A stretch of DNA of 64,000 nt from DASPWW01 sp963803425 (GTDB taxonomy: Bacteria > Actinomycetota > Thermoleophilia > Solirubrobacterales > 70-9): the NCBI GenBank assembly GCA_963803425.1, contig CAWDMA010000001.1, forward strand, positions 1,930,963 through 1,994,962, given 5' to 3'. Position numbers and translations under genes: made by a program. Shown here piece after piece: positions 26,264 to 34,827 of the stretch (the first letter of the stretch is position 1; every line of letters starts with the position of its first letter). Below the pieces are notes generated by a model, which was not told the origin of the DNA, ran no database searches, and saw only the letters and a list, made by a program, of their open reading frames with translations.

Positions 26264-26659
26264 TCACCCGGACGGAATCGCGGCGATCGCCTCGATCTCG
26301 ATCTCGATCCCCTCCGCGGTCAGGGCGCGCACCTCGAGGATGGTGCTGGCGGGGCGGTGCTCGTCGAAGTACTCGCGCCGGATCGCGTCCGGAATCGCCC
26401 GCTTGCTGATGTCGGTCATGAACACGGTCGTCTTCAGGATCTGAGAGACGTCCGTGCCCGCGGCCGCGAGCACCCGCTCCAGGTTCTCCATCACCTTCCG
26501 GGTCTGGCGCTCCAGGTCCCCCTCCCCCACCAGCGCCCCGTCGGCGTCCATCGGCACGCACCCGGACACGTACAGGACGTCGCCGTACCGGATCGCGTCG
26601 GCGGAGAACATCGGCTGGATCCCCGCCTCGACCTGCTCGATCGCCCCCACCTCAGCCAC
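26264..26659 (-). CDS. Rid family protein lacking the catalytic arginine
   Basis: 131 residues, YjgF/YER057c/UK114 fold (GDVLYVSGCVPMD, then VMENLERVLAAAGTDVSQILKTTVFMTDIS, then GIEIEIEAIA). In active RidA the imine-binding Arg is in PARS; here residues 103-106 read PAST, so Ser105 replaces it. The protein is therefore unlikely to be a RidA-type 2-aminoacrylate deaminase and is closer to Rid subgroups found in catabolic operons, RutC being the best-known case. GTG 26659 overlaps the previous stop codon; the GTG three codons later is also possible. Confidence 0.83.
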   Translation of the reverse strand: MAEVGAIEQVEAGIQPMFSADAIRYGDVLYVSGCVPMDADGALVGEGDLERQTRKVMENLERVLAAAGTDVSQILKTTVFMTDISKRAIPDAIRREYFDEHRPASTILEVRALTAEGIEIEIEAIAAIPSG

Positions 26660-27422
26660 CCTCGGCGGCCGCCGAGCCCGCGAACACGCTGCCCGCACCC
26701 GGCATGGACTGGTCGCGCCCGAGCACACCCAGCGCGTGCCACACCGTCGCCGCGTTGATCGCGATCAGCGGCTTCCCGGTGCGGCGCTCGATCTCGTCCG
26801 CCACCCGCCAGCTCGACAGGTTGGTCCCGGCCTGCACGAAGGCGTCGAACTCGCCGCTCGCGGTCTCCTCCAGCTCGGCGATCGCGGCGAGGATCTCGTC
26901 CGCGTCGACCTCGGCGATCGAGGTCGCGGTCGGGCAGCGGAGGCTCTTCATCGCGACCATCTCGTACCCGAGGTCGTCGAAGTAACGCTCCACCTGCTCG
27001 TCGATCGACGGCTGGTACGGGGTGAGCACCGCGATCCGCTTCGCCCCGATCTTCTCCAGCGCCAGGTTGGTCGCCTCGGAGCCGGTCGACACGTTCAGCC
27101 CGCTGACCTCCTCCATCCGCTTGGTCAGCGCTCGACTCCCCTCTAGGCCGCCGACGAACGTCTCCGAGGACATCCCCATGATCAGGTGGTCGGGCTCGCA
27201 CGTGCACACGTCGTGGACCGCCTTGTCGCTCCCCTCGCGGATCTGGCGGAGGGTCTCCTGAGCCTTGTCGTCGGAGTCGATCGAGGTGTTGATGAAGATC
27301 CGGGCTACGTGGAAGGTGACGTCGTCGGGCCGCAGGTCGTTGTAGTCGGCCTCGACCGAGGTGTTCGTGGACGGGATCACCACCCCGATCCGGGCGCGGC
27401 GCCCGCTGCCGTTCTCGCTCAT
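26652..27422 (-). CDS. Maleate isomerase/arylmalonate decarboxylase-like protein without either catalytic Cys
   Basis: 256 residues, Asp/Glu racemase superfamily. GVVIPSTNTSVEADY matches the N-terminal substrate loop of maleate cis-trans isomerases. The first catalytic Cys position (usually ACTS) reads GMSS (Met84). The second (usually SCTN) reads AGTN (Gly199). Two other cysteines (CTC, residues 73-75) lie just before the first position. By family logic it cannot run the cysteine-based isomerase or racemase mechanism, so the reaction is open. It overlaps its neighbours by four and eight bases within the operon. Confidence 0.8.
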   Translation of the reverse strand: MSENGSGRRARIGVVIPSTNTSVEADYNDLRPDDVTFHVARIFINTSIDSDDKAQETLRQIREGSDKAVHDVCTCEPDHLIMGMSSETFVGGLEGSRALTKRMEEVSGLNVSTGSEATNLALEKIGAKRIAVLTPYQPSIDEQVERYFDDLGYEMVAMKSLRCPTATSIAEVDADEILAAIAELEETASGEFDAFVQAGTNLSSWRVADEIERRTGKPLIAINAATVWHALGVLGRDQSMPGAGSVFAGSAAAEGG

Positions 27423-28513
27423 TCGACTCCCTCCTTTGCGGCGACCGACCCCTTGGCGCGCTCGATCCGCGGGATCACCTCCCGGCCGATCAGCTCGATC
27501 GCGCTGACGTGCGTTTCGTGGCCGAGCCCGTCGATCTCGAGGATGAACTCGTCCACCCCCATCCGCTCGAGCCGGCCGATCCGCTCCACGAAGAAGTCCG
27601 GGTCGCCGATGCTCAGGTACGGAGCCCGCTCCACCATGAACGGGAGGTCGCGGCGATGCTCCTCCATCTCCTCGATCCGGCCCATGTAGGAGTAGTCGTC
27701 CGACTGCTCGGCGAGCTTCGTGAACCACCTCATCACCAGGTCGACCATCTCGAAGGCGGCGTCGGAGGCCTGCTCGAGCGCGCGCTCGGTCGTCTCCGCG
27801 CAGTGCGCGCGCAGCGCCAGCGAGGAGAACGTGCTGTTCGTGAGCCGGCCGCGCTCAGCGGCGTCGGTCCATGAGCTCCGGTACAGGTCGAGGCACTCCT
27901 GGACGAAGTCCCAGCCGCCGGGCAGGCTGTTCCCGCTCATCACGCCGAGGCCCTGCTCTCCGGCGAACTTGTGGGTCGCCTCCGAGGTCGCGGACGCGAA
28001 CACCGGCGGATGCGGCGACTGCAGCGGCTTCGGGAACAGGGAGCGCTCCGGGATCTGCCACACCGGTCCGTCGTGCTCGAAGGTCTCCTGGGAGAGCGCC
28101 TTCACGATCACCTCGATCGAGTCGGTGTACTGCTTGCGGGTCTCCTCGACCGGGATCCCGAACGCCTCGATCGTGTGCGCCTGGTTGGAGCGGGCGGTGC
28201 CGAGCTCCATCCGGCCGTGCGAGGCGAGGTCGAGCGTCGCGACCCGCTCCGCGACGCGGATCGGGTGGTTGAAGGCGAGCAGCGGCGTCGACACCGTGCG
28301 CAGGTGGATCCGGTCGGTGCGGCCCGCGACCAGGCCGAGGATCACCTCGGGGGCGGAGATCGTCAGCACGTCCGAGAAGTGGACCTCGGCGAGCCCGTAG
28401 AAGTCGAAGCCCATCTCCTCGGCGAGCACCGCCTCCTCGACCAGCTCGTCCATCCGCCGCTCGGGGCTTACGCCGGGCGTCAGCGCGCCGTCCTGCACGA
28501 GGCCGATCTTCAT
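27419..28513 (-). CDS. LLM class flavin-dependent monooxygenase (luciferase-like)
   Basis: 364 residues, bacterial-luciferase-like TIM barrel. Seen: AEEMGFDFYGLAEVHFSD, then RTVSTPLLAFNHPIRVAERVATLDLASHGRMELGTARSN, the segment that binds flavin phosphate. The family uses reduced FMN and O2 for Baeyer-Villiger-type or ring-cleaving oxidations; RutA and pyridine monooxygenases are relatives in type. The FMN reductase at 23345-23947 is the obvious partner. ATGA overlaps on both sides show tight coupling. It is the best candidate for the step that opens a heterocyclic ring or C-N bond. Confidence 0.88.
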   Translation of the reverse strand: MKIGLVQDGALTPGVSPERRMDELVEEAVLAEEMGFDFYGLAEVHFSDVLTISAPEVILGLVAGRTDRIHLRTVSTPLLAFNHPIRVAERVATLDLASHGRMELGTARSNQAHTIEAFGIPVEETRKQYTDSIEVIVKALSQETFEHDGPVWQIPERSLFPKPLQSPHPPVFASATSEATHKFAGEQGLGVMSGNSLPGGWDFVQECLDLYRSSWTDAAERGRLTNSTFSSLALRAHCAETTERALEQASDAAFEMVDLVMRWFTKLAEQSDDYSYMGRIEEMEEHRRDLPFMVERAPYLSIGDPDFFVERIGRLERMGVDEFILEIDGLGHETHVSAIELIGREVIPRIERAKGSVAAKEGVE

Positions 28514-29505
28514 CTTGCCGCCTCCTTCTCTCTGGTCGCGCCGGTCGCCGCGCTCAGCCACTCGAACATCCGGCTGAGCTCGGCCGCGGCCTCGGGGAGC
28601 TTGTGGGGGATGTAGGCGAAGGAGTGATTCAGGCCGGGGGCGACCGACAGCCGCGTCAGCACCCCGGCCTCGGCGAGCCGCTTCGCCATGTCGAGCGACT
28701 GCGGAAGCAGCGCGTCCTGGTCCCCGATCGTCAGGTACGCCGGCGGGAACGTGCCGAGGTTGTCCGCGAGCGCCGGGCTGACCCGCGGGTCCCGGTGCTT
28801 GGTGAGCCAGTGGGGGCCGAGGTAGGCGAGGTTGTACATCGTCTCCGCGAAACCGCCGGCGTGGCTGCCCGGCTCCTGCATCAGCAGCGGGAAGTTGAAG
28901 ATCCCGTACAGGCACAGGACCGCGGAGAAGGACACCTGCACGTCGGCGAGCTCCGCCGGAGCGTCCGGGCGCCCGGGCGTGTTCAGGATCGCGATCGCGG
29001 CGCACGCGAGGTTGGCGCCGGCCGAGGCGCCCCCGATCGCGATCGACCCGGGACGGCCGTTGAGCCGGTCGGCGTTCGCGACCATCCACCGGGACGCGAA
29101 CACCGTCTGATCGAGCGAGGCAGGGAACGGGTGCTCGGGTGCGAGCGCGTAGTCGAGGTTGACGACGACATGGCCGAGCGCGGCGATGCTCATCCCCAGC
29201 TTGCGCACGTACTCGGCGCGGCCGAGGCACCAGCCGCCGCCGTGCATGTACAGCATCATCGGGAACGGGCCGTCGCCGAACGGGGTGTAGATCTCGGCGC
29301 GGGTCTCCAGCCCGCCGACCTCGCCGAGCAGCACCTCCTCCTCCACCTCGACGCCATCCGGAAGGTCGATGTTGTGGCGGCGCAGGTCGCGGCTGGGGTG
29401 GGCGCGAAAGGCGACGATCTCGTCGAGCGTCCGCAGCGGCGGCGCCTCGACCTCCTCATCAGCGACGAGCGACAGCCAGCTCGAGTTGTCCTCCGCGGGG
29501 CTCAC
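28510..29505 (-). CDS. Alpha/beta hydrolase, hormone-sensitive-lipase family
   Basis: 331 residues from GTG 29505. HGGGW at 88-92 forms the oxyanion hole and GGASAGAN holds the nucleophile Ser161; the Asp (GDQDALLP) and His (NHSF) follow. The HSL family hydrolyses short esters, lactones and formamides. In the operon it could act on an ester, lactone or N-formyl intermediate after the monooxygenase. The start overlaps the end of the aldehyde dehydrogenase region within 3 bases. The next in-frame Met is inside the fold, so GTG is preferred. Confidence 0.85.
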   Translation of the reverse strand: MSPAEDNSSWLSLVADEEVEAPPLRTLDEIVAFRAHPSRDLRRHNIDLPDGVEVEEEVLLGEVGGLETRAEIYTPFGDGPFPMMLYMHGGGWCLGRAEYVRKLGMSIAALGHVVVNLDYALAPEHPFPASLDQTVFASRWMVANADRLNGRPGSIAIGGASAGANLACAAIAILNTPGRPDAPAELADVQVSFSAVLCLYGIFNFPLLMQEPGSHAGGFAETMYNLAYLGPHWLTKHRDPRVSPALADNLGTFPPAYLTIGDQDALLPQSLDMAKRLAEAGVLTRLSVAPGLNHSFAYIPHKLPEAAAELSRMFEWLSAATGATREKEAAR

Positions 29506-29507
29506 GC

Positions 29508-31040
29508 TCAGCGCCCCACGAAGGGATCTCCGATCGGGCCCGTGTCGAGGTTCACCCACACGCTCTTCACCCGCGTGTACTCGTGGATCGCCTCGGTCCC
29601 GTTCTCCTTCCCGATTCCGCTGTCCTTGAAGCCGCCGAACGGCGACAGCGGGGAGAGCGAGCGGTACGTGTTGATCCACACGGTGCCGGCGTCGAGCCGG
29701 CGGGCGACCGTGTGGGCGCGGGCGATGTCCCGGGTCCACACACCGGCGGCCAGACCGTACGGGGTGTCGTTGGCGATCCGGATCGCCTCCTCGTCGTCCT
29801 CGAACCGCCCGATCCCGAGCACCGGGCCGAAGATCTCCTCGCGGACGAGCGTCATCTCGTTGTCGACGTCCGAGAACACCGTCGGCAGGAAGAACCAGCC
29901 GGCGGGGCGGTCGGCTGGACGCTCACCGCCGGCGCGCAGGGTCGCCTTCTGATCCAGCCCGAGCTGCACGTACCGCTCCACCCTGTCGCGCTGCGCCTCG
30001 ATCGCGAGCGGGCCGAGGTCGGTATCGCCGTCGAGCGGGTCGCCGACCTGCACGGACCTGGTCCGGTCGACGACGCGCTCGCACACCTCGTCGTAGATCT
30101 CGGCGTGCACGAACGCCCGCGAGCCGGCCACGCACGTCTGACCGCCGGCGGCGAATATCCCGGCGAGCAGGCCCATCGCGACGTTCGCGGGGTCGGCGTC
30201 CTCGAACACGAGCTGGGGGCTCTTCCCGCCGAGCTCGAGCGTCGTCCGGGCGAGGTGGGTGGCGGCCGACAGGGCGACCTTGCGGCCCGCCTCGGTGCCC
30301 CCCGTGAACGCGACCTTGTCGACGCCGGGGTGCTCTGAGAGCGCCGCGCCGGCCTTCCCGTCGCCCGTGACCAGGTTGACCACGCCGGGCGGGAAGCCGG
30401 CCTGCTCGAACAGCGGCATCAGCTCCAGCAGCGATGCGGACGCGTGCTCGCTCGGCTTCACGACGACCGTGTTGCCGCACGCGAGCGCCGGCGCGAGCTT
30501 CATCGCCGCGAGCTGCAGCGGCGAGTTCCACGGAACGATCGCTGCGACCACGCCGATCGGCTCCCGGAGCGTGTAGTTGAGCAGGTCGGGCTTCGCCCCC
30601 GGGATCACGTCGCCCTGGATCTTGTCGGCGATCCCGGCGTAGTAGTGGAAGAAGGCGGGTGCCCGCTTCGCCTGGCCGGTGGTCTCGCGGAGAAGCTTTC
30701 CGTTGTCGAGCGTCTCCACCCGAGCGAGATCGTCGACACGCTCGGCGACGAGATCGGCAAGCCGGCGGAGCAGCGCTCCGCGCTCGGTCTGGGTGATGTC
30801 GGCCCACTCGGGGGAGCGGAGCGCGTCGCGGCCGGCGCCGACGGCGCGGTCGACGTCATCGGGGGTGGCGTCGGGCGCCGAGTACCAGCGCCGCTCCGTG
30901 GTCGGGTCCTGTCCGGCGATCTCGGCATCGCCGCTGGAGGAGACCCACTCGCCGCCGATGAAGAGGCCGTAGCCGCGGGGCTCGCGGCGATCGGCCTCGG
31001 CCCGCGCCTCGCTCGCGGTCGCGGCCGTCTCCGCTGTCAT
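29508..31040 (-). CDS. Aldehyde dehydrogenase family protein
   Basis: 510 residues. Full ALDH fold: VPWNSPLQLAAMKLAPALACGNTVVVKPSE, catalytic Glu269 in LELGGKS, nucleophile Cys303 in GGQTCVAGSR, and EEIFGPV near the C terminus. It oxidises an aldehyde with NAD(P)+; succinate-semialdehyde-like or 4-oxobutenyl substrates are plausible here but not proven. GGAGGGGGCG precedes ATG 31040. First gene of the seven-gene operon; its promoter region (31041-31094) is shared with the divergent RibBA-like gene and contains site C. Confidence 0.9.
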   Translation of the reverse strand: MTAETAATASEARAEADRREPRGYGLFIGGEWVSSSGDAEIAGQDPTTERRWYSAPDATPDDVDRAVGAGRDALRSPEWADITQTERGALLRRLADLVAERVDDLARVETLDNGKLLRETTGQAKRAPAFFHYYAGIADKIQGDVIPGAKPDLLNYTLREPIGVVAAIVPWNSPLQLAAMKLAPALACGNTVVVKPSEHASASLLELMPLFEQAGFPPGVVNLVTGDGKAGAALSEHPGVDKVAFTGGTEAGRKVALSAATHLARTTLELGGKSPQLVFEDADPANVAMGLLAGIFAAGGQTCVAGSRAFVHAEIYDEVCERVVDRTRSVQVGDPLDGDTDLGPLAIEAQRDRVERYVQLGLDQKATLRAGGERPADRPAGWFFLPTVFSDVDNEMTLVREEIFGPVLGIGRFEDDEEAIRIANDTPYGLAAGVWTRDIARAHTVARRLDAGTVWINTYRSLSPLSPFGGFKDSGIGKENGTEAIHEYTRVKSVWVNLDTGPIGDPFVGR

Positions 31041-31080
31041 CGCCCCCTCCGAGCTCGTGTAAAACACCAATCCAACGCGC

Positions 31081-31101
31081 GGTAGTATATCTGAATGGAC
31101 A
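31081..31101 (+). promoter_or_regulatory. Conserved element with start codon (site C)
   Basis: This 21-base stretch matches 37087-37107 (opposite strand) at 19 of 21 positions; the unbroken core is GTATATCTGAATGG. The core includes the ATG (31095) of the RibBA-like gene. It can act as operator for both divergent units. Read as a -10 (TATATC), it would give a leaderless RibBA-like mRNA. Confidence 0.65.
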
Positions 31102-32273
31102 ATCGGGTCCCCTCCACCCCCGATCCAGGCGTGGAGGGAGGATCGGTCGCCCGCGCGCTGGCGGAGTTGGCCTCCGGGCGGATGGTGGTGATCGTCGACT
31201 CCGAGGATCCCGTCAACCACGGCGCGGTGGCGATGGCGGCGCAGTTCGCGACGCCCGAGGCGCTCAACTTCATGAACCGCCGTGCGGGCGGATGGGTGTG
31301 CGTGGCGCTGACCGCGGAGCGCTGCGACGAGCTCGAGCTGGAGCCGGTGCCTGCCTCGGACCCGGACGGCGAGACCCGGTTCATGTCGCCGTTCCAGGCC
31401 CGCGAGGGAGTCTCCAGCGGCAGCGCCCAGGACCAGGCCCGCTCCGTCCAGATCGCGATCGACCCCGACCGCGGCGCTGCCGACATCGTCAAGCCCGGCC
31501 ACCTGCAGCCAGTCCGGGCGGAGCCGGGCGGGGTGCTGGCGCTTGCCGGGCACACCGAGGCGACCGTCGACACGGCCCGGCTCGCCGGTCTGTCACCGGC
31601 GGCGATCCTGTGCGAGATCCAGGGCGACGACGGCTCGATCGCGGGTCCCGAGGAGCTGGACGCGTTCTGCCGCCGGCACGGGCTCGCCGTGGTCGAGATC
31701 GCGGAGCTGATCGCGTACCGGCACAAGGCCGACCGCCTCGTCGAGCGCCTGGTCGAGGTCGAGCTGCCGACCCGACACGGGATGTTCCAGGTGGTCGCCT
31801 ACCGATCGCTGCCCGACGGCGACCTGCATCTGGCTTATGTGAAGGGAGAGCTCGGCGGCGCCGCCGACGTGCTCGTCCGGGTCCACACGGGCTGCCTCAC
31901 CGGCGACGTCTTCCACTCGAGGCTGTGCGGGTGCGGCGATCGCCTCGAGGCGGCGCTCGACCGGATCGAGGGCGAGGGCCGCGGGGTGCTGGTCTACCTC
32001 GACCCGCAGCCGCGCGGGAGAGGCGTGCTCGCGGAGCTTGCCGGCGACGCCGCGCACCACGAGCAGCGCCGCGGGCGCCCCGCCGGGGAGCCGGAGGACG
32101 GATCCGAGGTGACGCTGCGCCGGCACGGGATCGGCGCGCAGATCCTCAGGGACCTGGGGCTGACCTCGATCCGCGTGCTGACCGACAACCCGAAGCGGAT
32201 GGTGGGGCTGGAGGGATTCGGGCTGAAGGTGACCGCGCAGACGCCGATCGAGCCGGCCGGCCCGCCCGCTTAG
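31095..32273 (+). CDS. RibBA-like protein with degenerate active sites
   Basis: 392 residues. Residues 1-205 resemble 3,4-dihydroxy-2-butanone-4-phosphate synthase and 215-385 GTP cyclohydrolase II. The first domain reads VDSEDPVNHGA (34-44) where active enzymes have D-D-E-D-R-E-N-E-G-D; the catalytic acids are Val40, His42 and Ala44. In the second, the zinc cysteines survive (Cys267, Cys278, Cys280), but the RQEGRG loop reads DPQPRGRG (303-310) and the usual D-x-R-x-Y-G reads TLRRHG. It may supply flavin precursors poorly or do something new. The start codon lies inside site C. Confidence 0.78.
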   Translation: MDNRVPSTPDPGVEGGSVARALAELASGRMVVIVDSEDPVNHGAVAMAAQFATPEALNFMNRRAGGWVCVALTAERCDELELEPVPASDPDGETRFMSPFQAREGVSSGSAQDQARSVQIAIDPDRGAADIVKPGHLQPVRAEPGGVLALAGHTEATVDTARLAGLSPAAILCEIQGDDGSIAGPEELDAFCRRHGLAVVEIAELIAYRHKADRLVERLVEVELPTRHGMFQVVAYRSLPDGDLHLAYVKGELGGAADVLVRVHTGCLTGDVFHSRLCGCGDRLEAALDRIEGEGRGVLVYLDPQPRGRGVLAELAGDAAHHEQRRGRPAGEPEDGSEVTLRRHGIGAQILRDLGLTSIRVLTDNPKRMVGLEGFGLKVTAQTPIEPAGPPA

Positions 32274-32977
32274 CCGAGGTAGGCGCTGACCACGTTCTCG
32301 TTGCCGAGCACGTCGGTGGCGGACTCCTCGAGCACCACCTCGCCGAGCCGGAGCACGTAGGCGCGATCGGTGACGCCGGCGGCGACCGCGGCGTTCTGCT
32401 CCACGAGCACCATCGCGATCCCGAGCTCGGACCGCAGCCGGCTGAGCAGGGCGGTGAGCTCGTCGACCAGCTTCGGGGACAACCCCAGCGACGGCTCGTC
32501 GAGCAGCAGCACCGACGGCGAGGACATCAGCCCGCGGGCGATCGCCAGCATCTGCTGCTGTCCGCCGGAGAGCTCGCCGGCCGGCTGATCGAGCTTCTCC
32601 TCGAGCGCCGGGAACACCGCGAGCAGCTGCGCGAGCCTCTCCTCCGCCTCCGGCGAGCCCATCCCTCCGAGCAGGAGGTTCTCCCTGACCGTCTGGCGGA
32701 CGAACACCTGCCGCCCCTCGGGCACGTGGGCGACGCCGGAGCGGGCGATCCTGTGGGCCGGCAGCGAGGTGATCTCCTCGCCCCGCAACCGGACCGAGCC
32801 GGAGCGCGCCGACAGCAGGCCCGAGATCGCGCGCAGTAGGGTCGTCTTCCCCGCCCCGTTGGCGCCCAGGATCGCGACTGCCTCTCCCTCGGCCACCTCG
32901 AGGCTGACGTCGCGCAGCACGTCCACCGAGTCGATGTACCCCGCGACCAGCCGGTCGACCTGGAGCGAGGCGGACAC
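32270..32977 (-). CDS. ABC transporter ATP-binding protein, LivF type
   Basis: 235 residues from GTG 32977. Walker A GANGAGKTT, signature LSGGQQQMLAIARGLM, Walker B VLLLDEPSLGL, followed by LVEQN as in LivF. It energises the branched-chain-amino-acid/amide (HAAT) type uptake system encoded here. It follows the LivM-LivG fusion with a 2-base gap between stop codon and start, and its own stop overlaps the convergent RibBA-like gene by 4 bases. Confidence 0.9.
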   Translation of the reverse strand: MSASLQVDRLVAGYIDSVDVLRDVSLEVAEGEAVAILGANGAGKTTLLRAISGLLSARSGSVRLRGEEITSLPAHRIARSGVAHVPEGRQVFVRQTVRENLLLGGMGSPEAEERLAQLLAVFPALEEKLDQPAGELSGGQQQMLAIARGLMSSPSVLLLDEPSLGLSPKLVDELTALLSRLRSELGIAMVLVEQNAAVAAGVTDRAYVLRLGEVVLEESATDVLGNENVVSAYLG

Positions 32978-32979
32978 GC

Positions 32980-34827
32980 TCAGGCCCCCACCGGGGCGCG
33001 CGCGGCGGCGCTGTCGGCGTTCCCCTCGGCGAACGACTCCCCCAGGTAGGCGGCGACCACCGCGGGGTCGCGGGCGACCTCGTCCGGAGCGCCCTCGGCC
33101 AGCTTCACGCCGCCGTCGAGCACCGTGACGCGATCGCACAGCTCGAGCAGGAAGGACATGTCGTGGTCGACGACGACCACCGTCGTGCCGAGCTCGCGGA
33201 CGCGGCGGAGCAGGTCGCGGAGCACGCCCGCGTCCTTCGCCGTCAGCCCCGCCGCGGGCTCGTCGAGCAGCAGCACGTGGGGCCGGCATGCGATCGCCGT
33301 CACCACCCCGAGCAGCCGGAGCTGCCCGTGCGAGAGGGCCGGCACCGGCAGCCCCGCGAGCCCGGCCAGCCCGCACGCCGACAGCATCGCGCCGGAGGTG
33401 CGCGGGATCCGCTCGTTCAGGCCGGAGCGCTTTGCGGCCGCCTCGACGGCGAGCTCGCATGTCTCGCCGATCGTGAAGCTCGCGAACACCTGGGGCTCCT
33501 GGAACGTGCGGACCAGCCCCGCCCGCGCGATCCGATCCGCGCCTTTGCCGTCGAGCCGCTCCCCGCGGTAGGCGATCGTCCCCTCGGTCAGCGACAGGAA
33601 CCCCGAGACGCAGTTCAGCAGGGTCGTCTTCCCGGAGCCGTTCGGCCCGATCACGCCGCGGATCTCGCCCCCGCCGATCGTCAGGTCCACCCCGTCGAGC
33701 GCCCGGTTCGCGCCGAACCATCGCTTCAGGCCGGACGCCTCGAGCACCGCCTCCCCCGCCGCGGCCGCGGCCGCCCCCCGCTTCACGGGCGCCGCCGGCA
33801 TCGCCTGCACCGGTGAGGGGCCGGGCGGCGCCGGCTCGGTGCGGGGATCGCGATCGACCCAGGCCCGGATCGTCCCCAGCACCCCCTTGCGCAGGAACAG
33901 CATCGCCGCGACCAGGATCGCGCCGTAGATCAGCAGGCTGACGTTTGGGTCGTCGGAGCCGATCCACTCGGGCAGGAACTGGGCGATCCAGGCGCCGAGC
34001 GCCGGGCCGGCGAGCACCGCTATCCCGCCGACCATGATCGCCAGGTAGATCGGGATGAACTGGAGCGCCGCGAACAGGTCGGGCGTCACCGCCTGCTGCT
34101 GGACCAGCAGCAGCGCCCCCGCGATCCCCACGATCACGGTGGTCAGCTCGAACAGAAGGAGCTGGTGCAGCAGCACGTTGAACCCGAGCGAGCGCGCCAG
34201 CCGCTCGTCGTCGCGGATCGCGCGCATCCGGGAGCCGAACCGGGACCGCTTCACGAGCCAGTACAGGCCGATGGTCGCGAACAGGAAGGCGAGGAACAGG
34301 TAGTACTGGCTGGAGAGCTCGTCGAAGTGCAGCGGGCCGATGCTCCCGGGCGTCTCCAGCAACGTCAAGCCGGCGGTGCCCTCCGTGATCGACATGTTCG
34401 AGATCACCAGCACGATGAACTCCGTGAACGCGATCGTCACGATCAGGAACGCGACGCCGGTCGTCCGCAGCGAGATCAGCGCGACCGGGAGCGCCACCAG
34501 GGCGGGAACGGCGGCCGCGAACGCGAGGCTGGGCCAGAACCCGATCCCGAGATGGACGATCGTGACGCCCGAGGCATACGCCCCGACGCCCCACAGCCCC
34601 GCGTGGGCGAGCGTCGGCAGCCCGGCGAGGTTGACGAACATCGCGACCGCGACCGCGACGATCGCCCACACCACCGCCAGGCTCGCGATCGAGACGAGCC
34701 CCGTGTCGGCGTCGGCGATCGTGTGCGGGGGCCACGTCGGGACCGCGAACAGCGAGATCAGGGCAAGCACGGCGAGCAGGCCCAGGTATGCGCGGCCCCT
34801 CGGCCCCTCCGTCAGCTCAGATCTCAA
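32980..34827 (-). CDS. Fused LivM permease - LivG ATP-binding protein
   Basis: 615 residues. About 1-320 is a LivM-type permease (LAGLPTLAHAGLWGVGAYASG and the conserved SRFGSRMRAIRDDERLARSLGFN loop). After a Pro/Ala linker, about 365-600 is LivG (Walker A GPNGSGKTT, signature LSHGQLRLLGV, Walker B VLLLDEPAAGL). The fusion fixes one permease to one ATPase. It starts at TTG 34827, overlapping the end of livH by 11 bases. Confidence 0.88.
   Translation of the reverse strand: MRSELTEGPRGRAYLGLLAVLALISLFAVPTWPPHTIADADTGLVSIASLAVVWAIVAVAVAMFVNLAGLPTLAHAGLWGVGAYASGVTIVHLGIGFWPSLAFAAAVPALVALPVALISLRTTGVAFLIVTIAFTEFIVLVISNMSITEGTAGLTLLETPGSIGPLHFDELSSQYYLFLAFLFATIGLYWLVKRSRFGSRMRAIRDDERLARSLGFNVLLHQLLLFELTTVIVGIAGALLLVQQQAVTPDLFAALQFIPIYLAIMVGGIAVLAGPALGAWIAQFLPEWIGSDDPNVSLLIYGAILVAAMLFLRKGVLGTIRAWVDRDPRTEPAPPGPSPVQAMPAAPVKRGAAAAAAGEAVLEASGLKRWFGANRALDGVDLTIGGGEIRGVIGPNGSGKTTLLNCVSGFLSLTEGTIAYRGERLDGKGADRIARAGLVRTFQEPQVFASFTIGETCELAVEAAAKRSGLNERIPRTSGAMLSACGLAGLAGLPVPALSHGQLRLLGVVTAIACRPHVLLLDEPAAGLTAKDAGVLRDLLRRVRELGTTVVVVDHDMSFLLELCDRVTVLDGGVKLAEGAPDEVARDPAVVAAYLGESFAEGNADSAAARAPVGA

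Noticed and set aside
25545..29505. Assignment of the island as a standard Rut or Nic pathway
   Set aside because: No pyrimidine permease or canonical RutD/RutF-type proteins are present. No ring-opening dioxygenase of the NicX type is seen, and the maleate-isomerase-like protein lacks its cysteines. Only the general enzyme types match.
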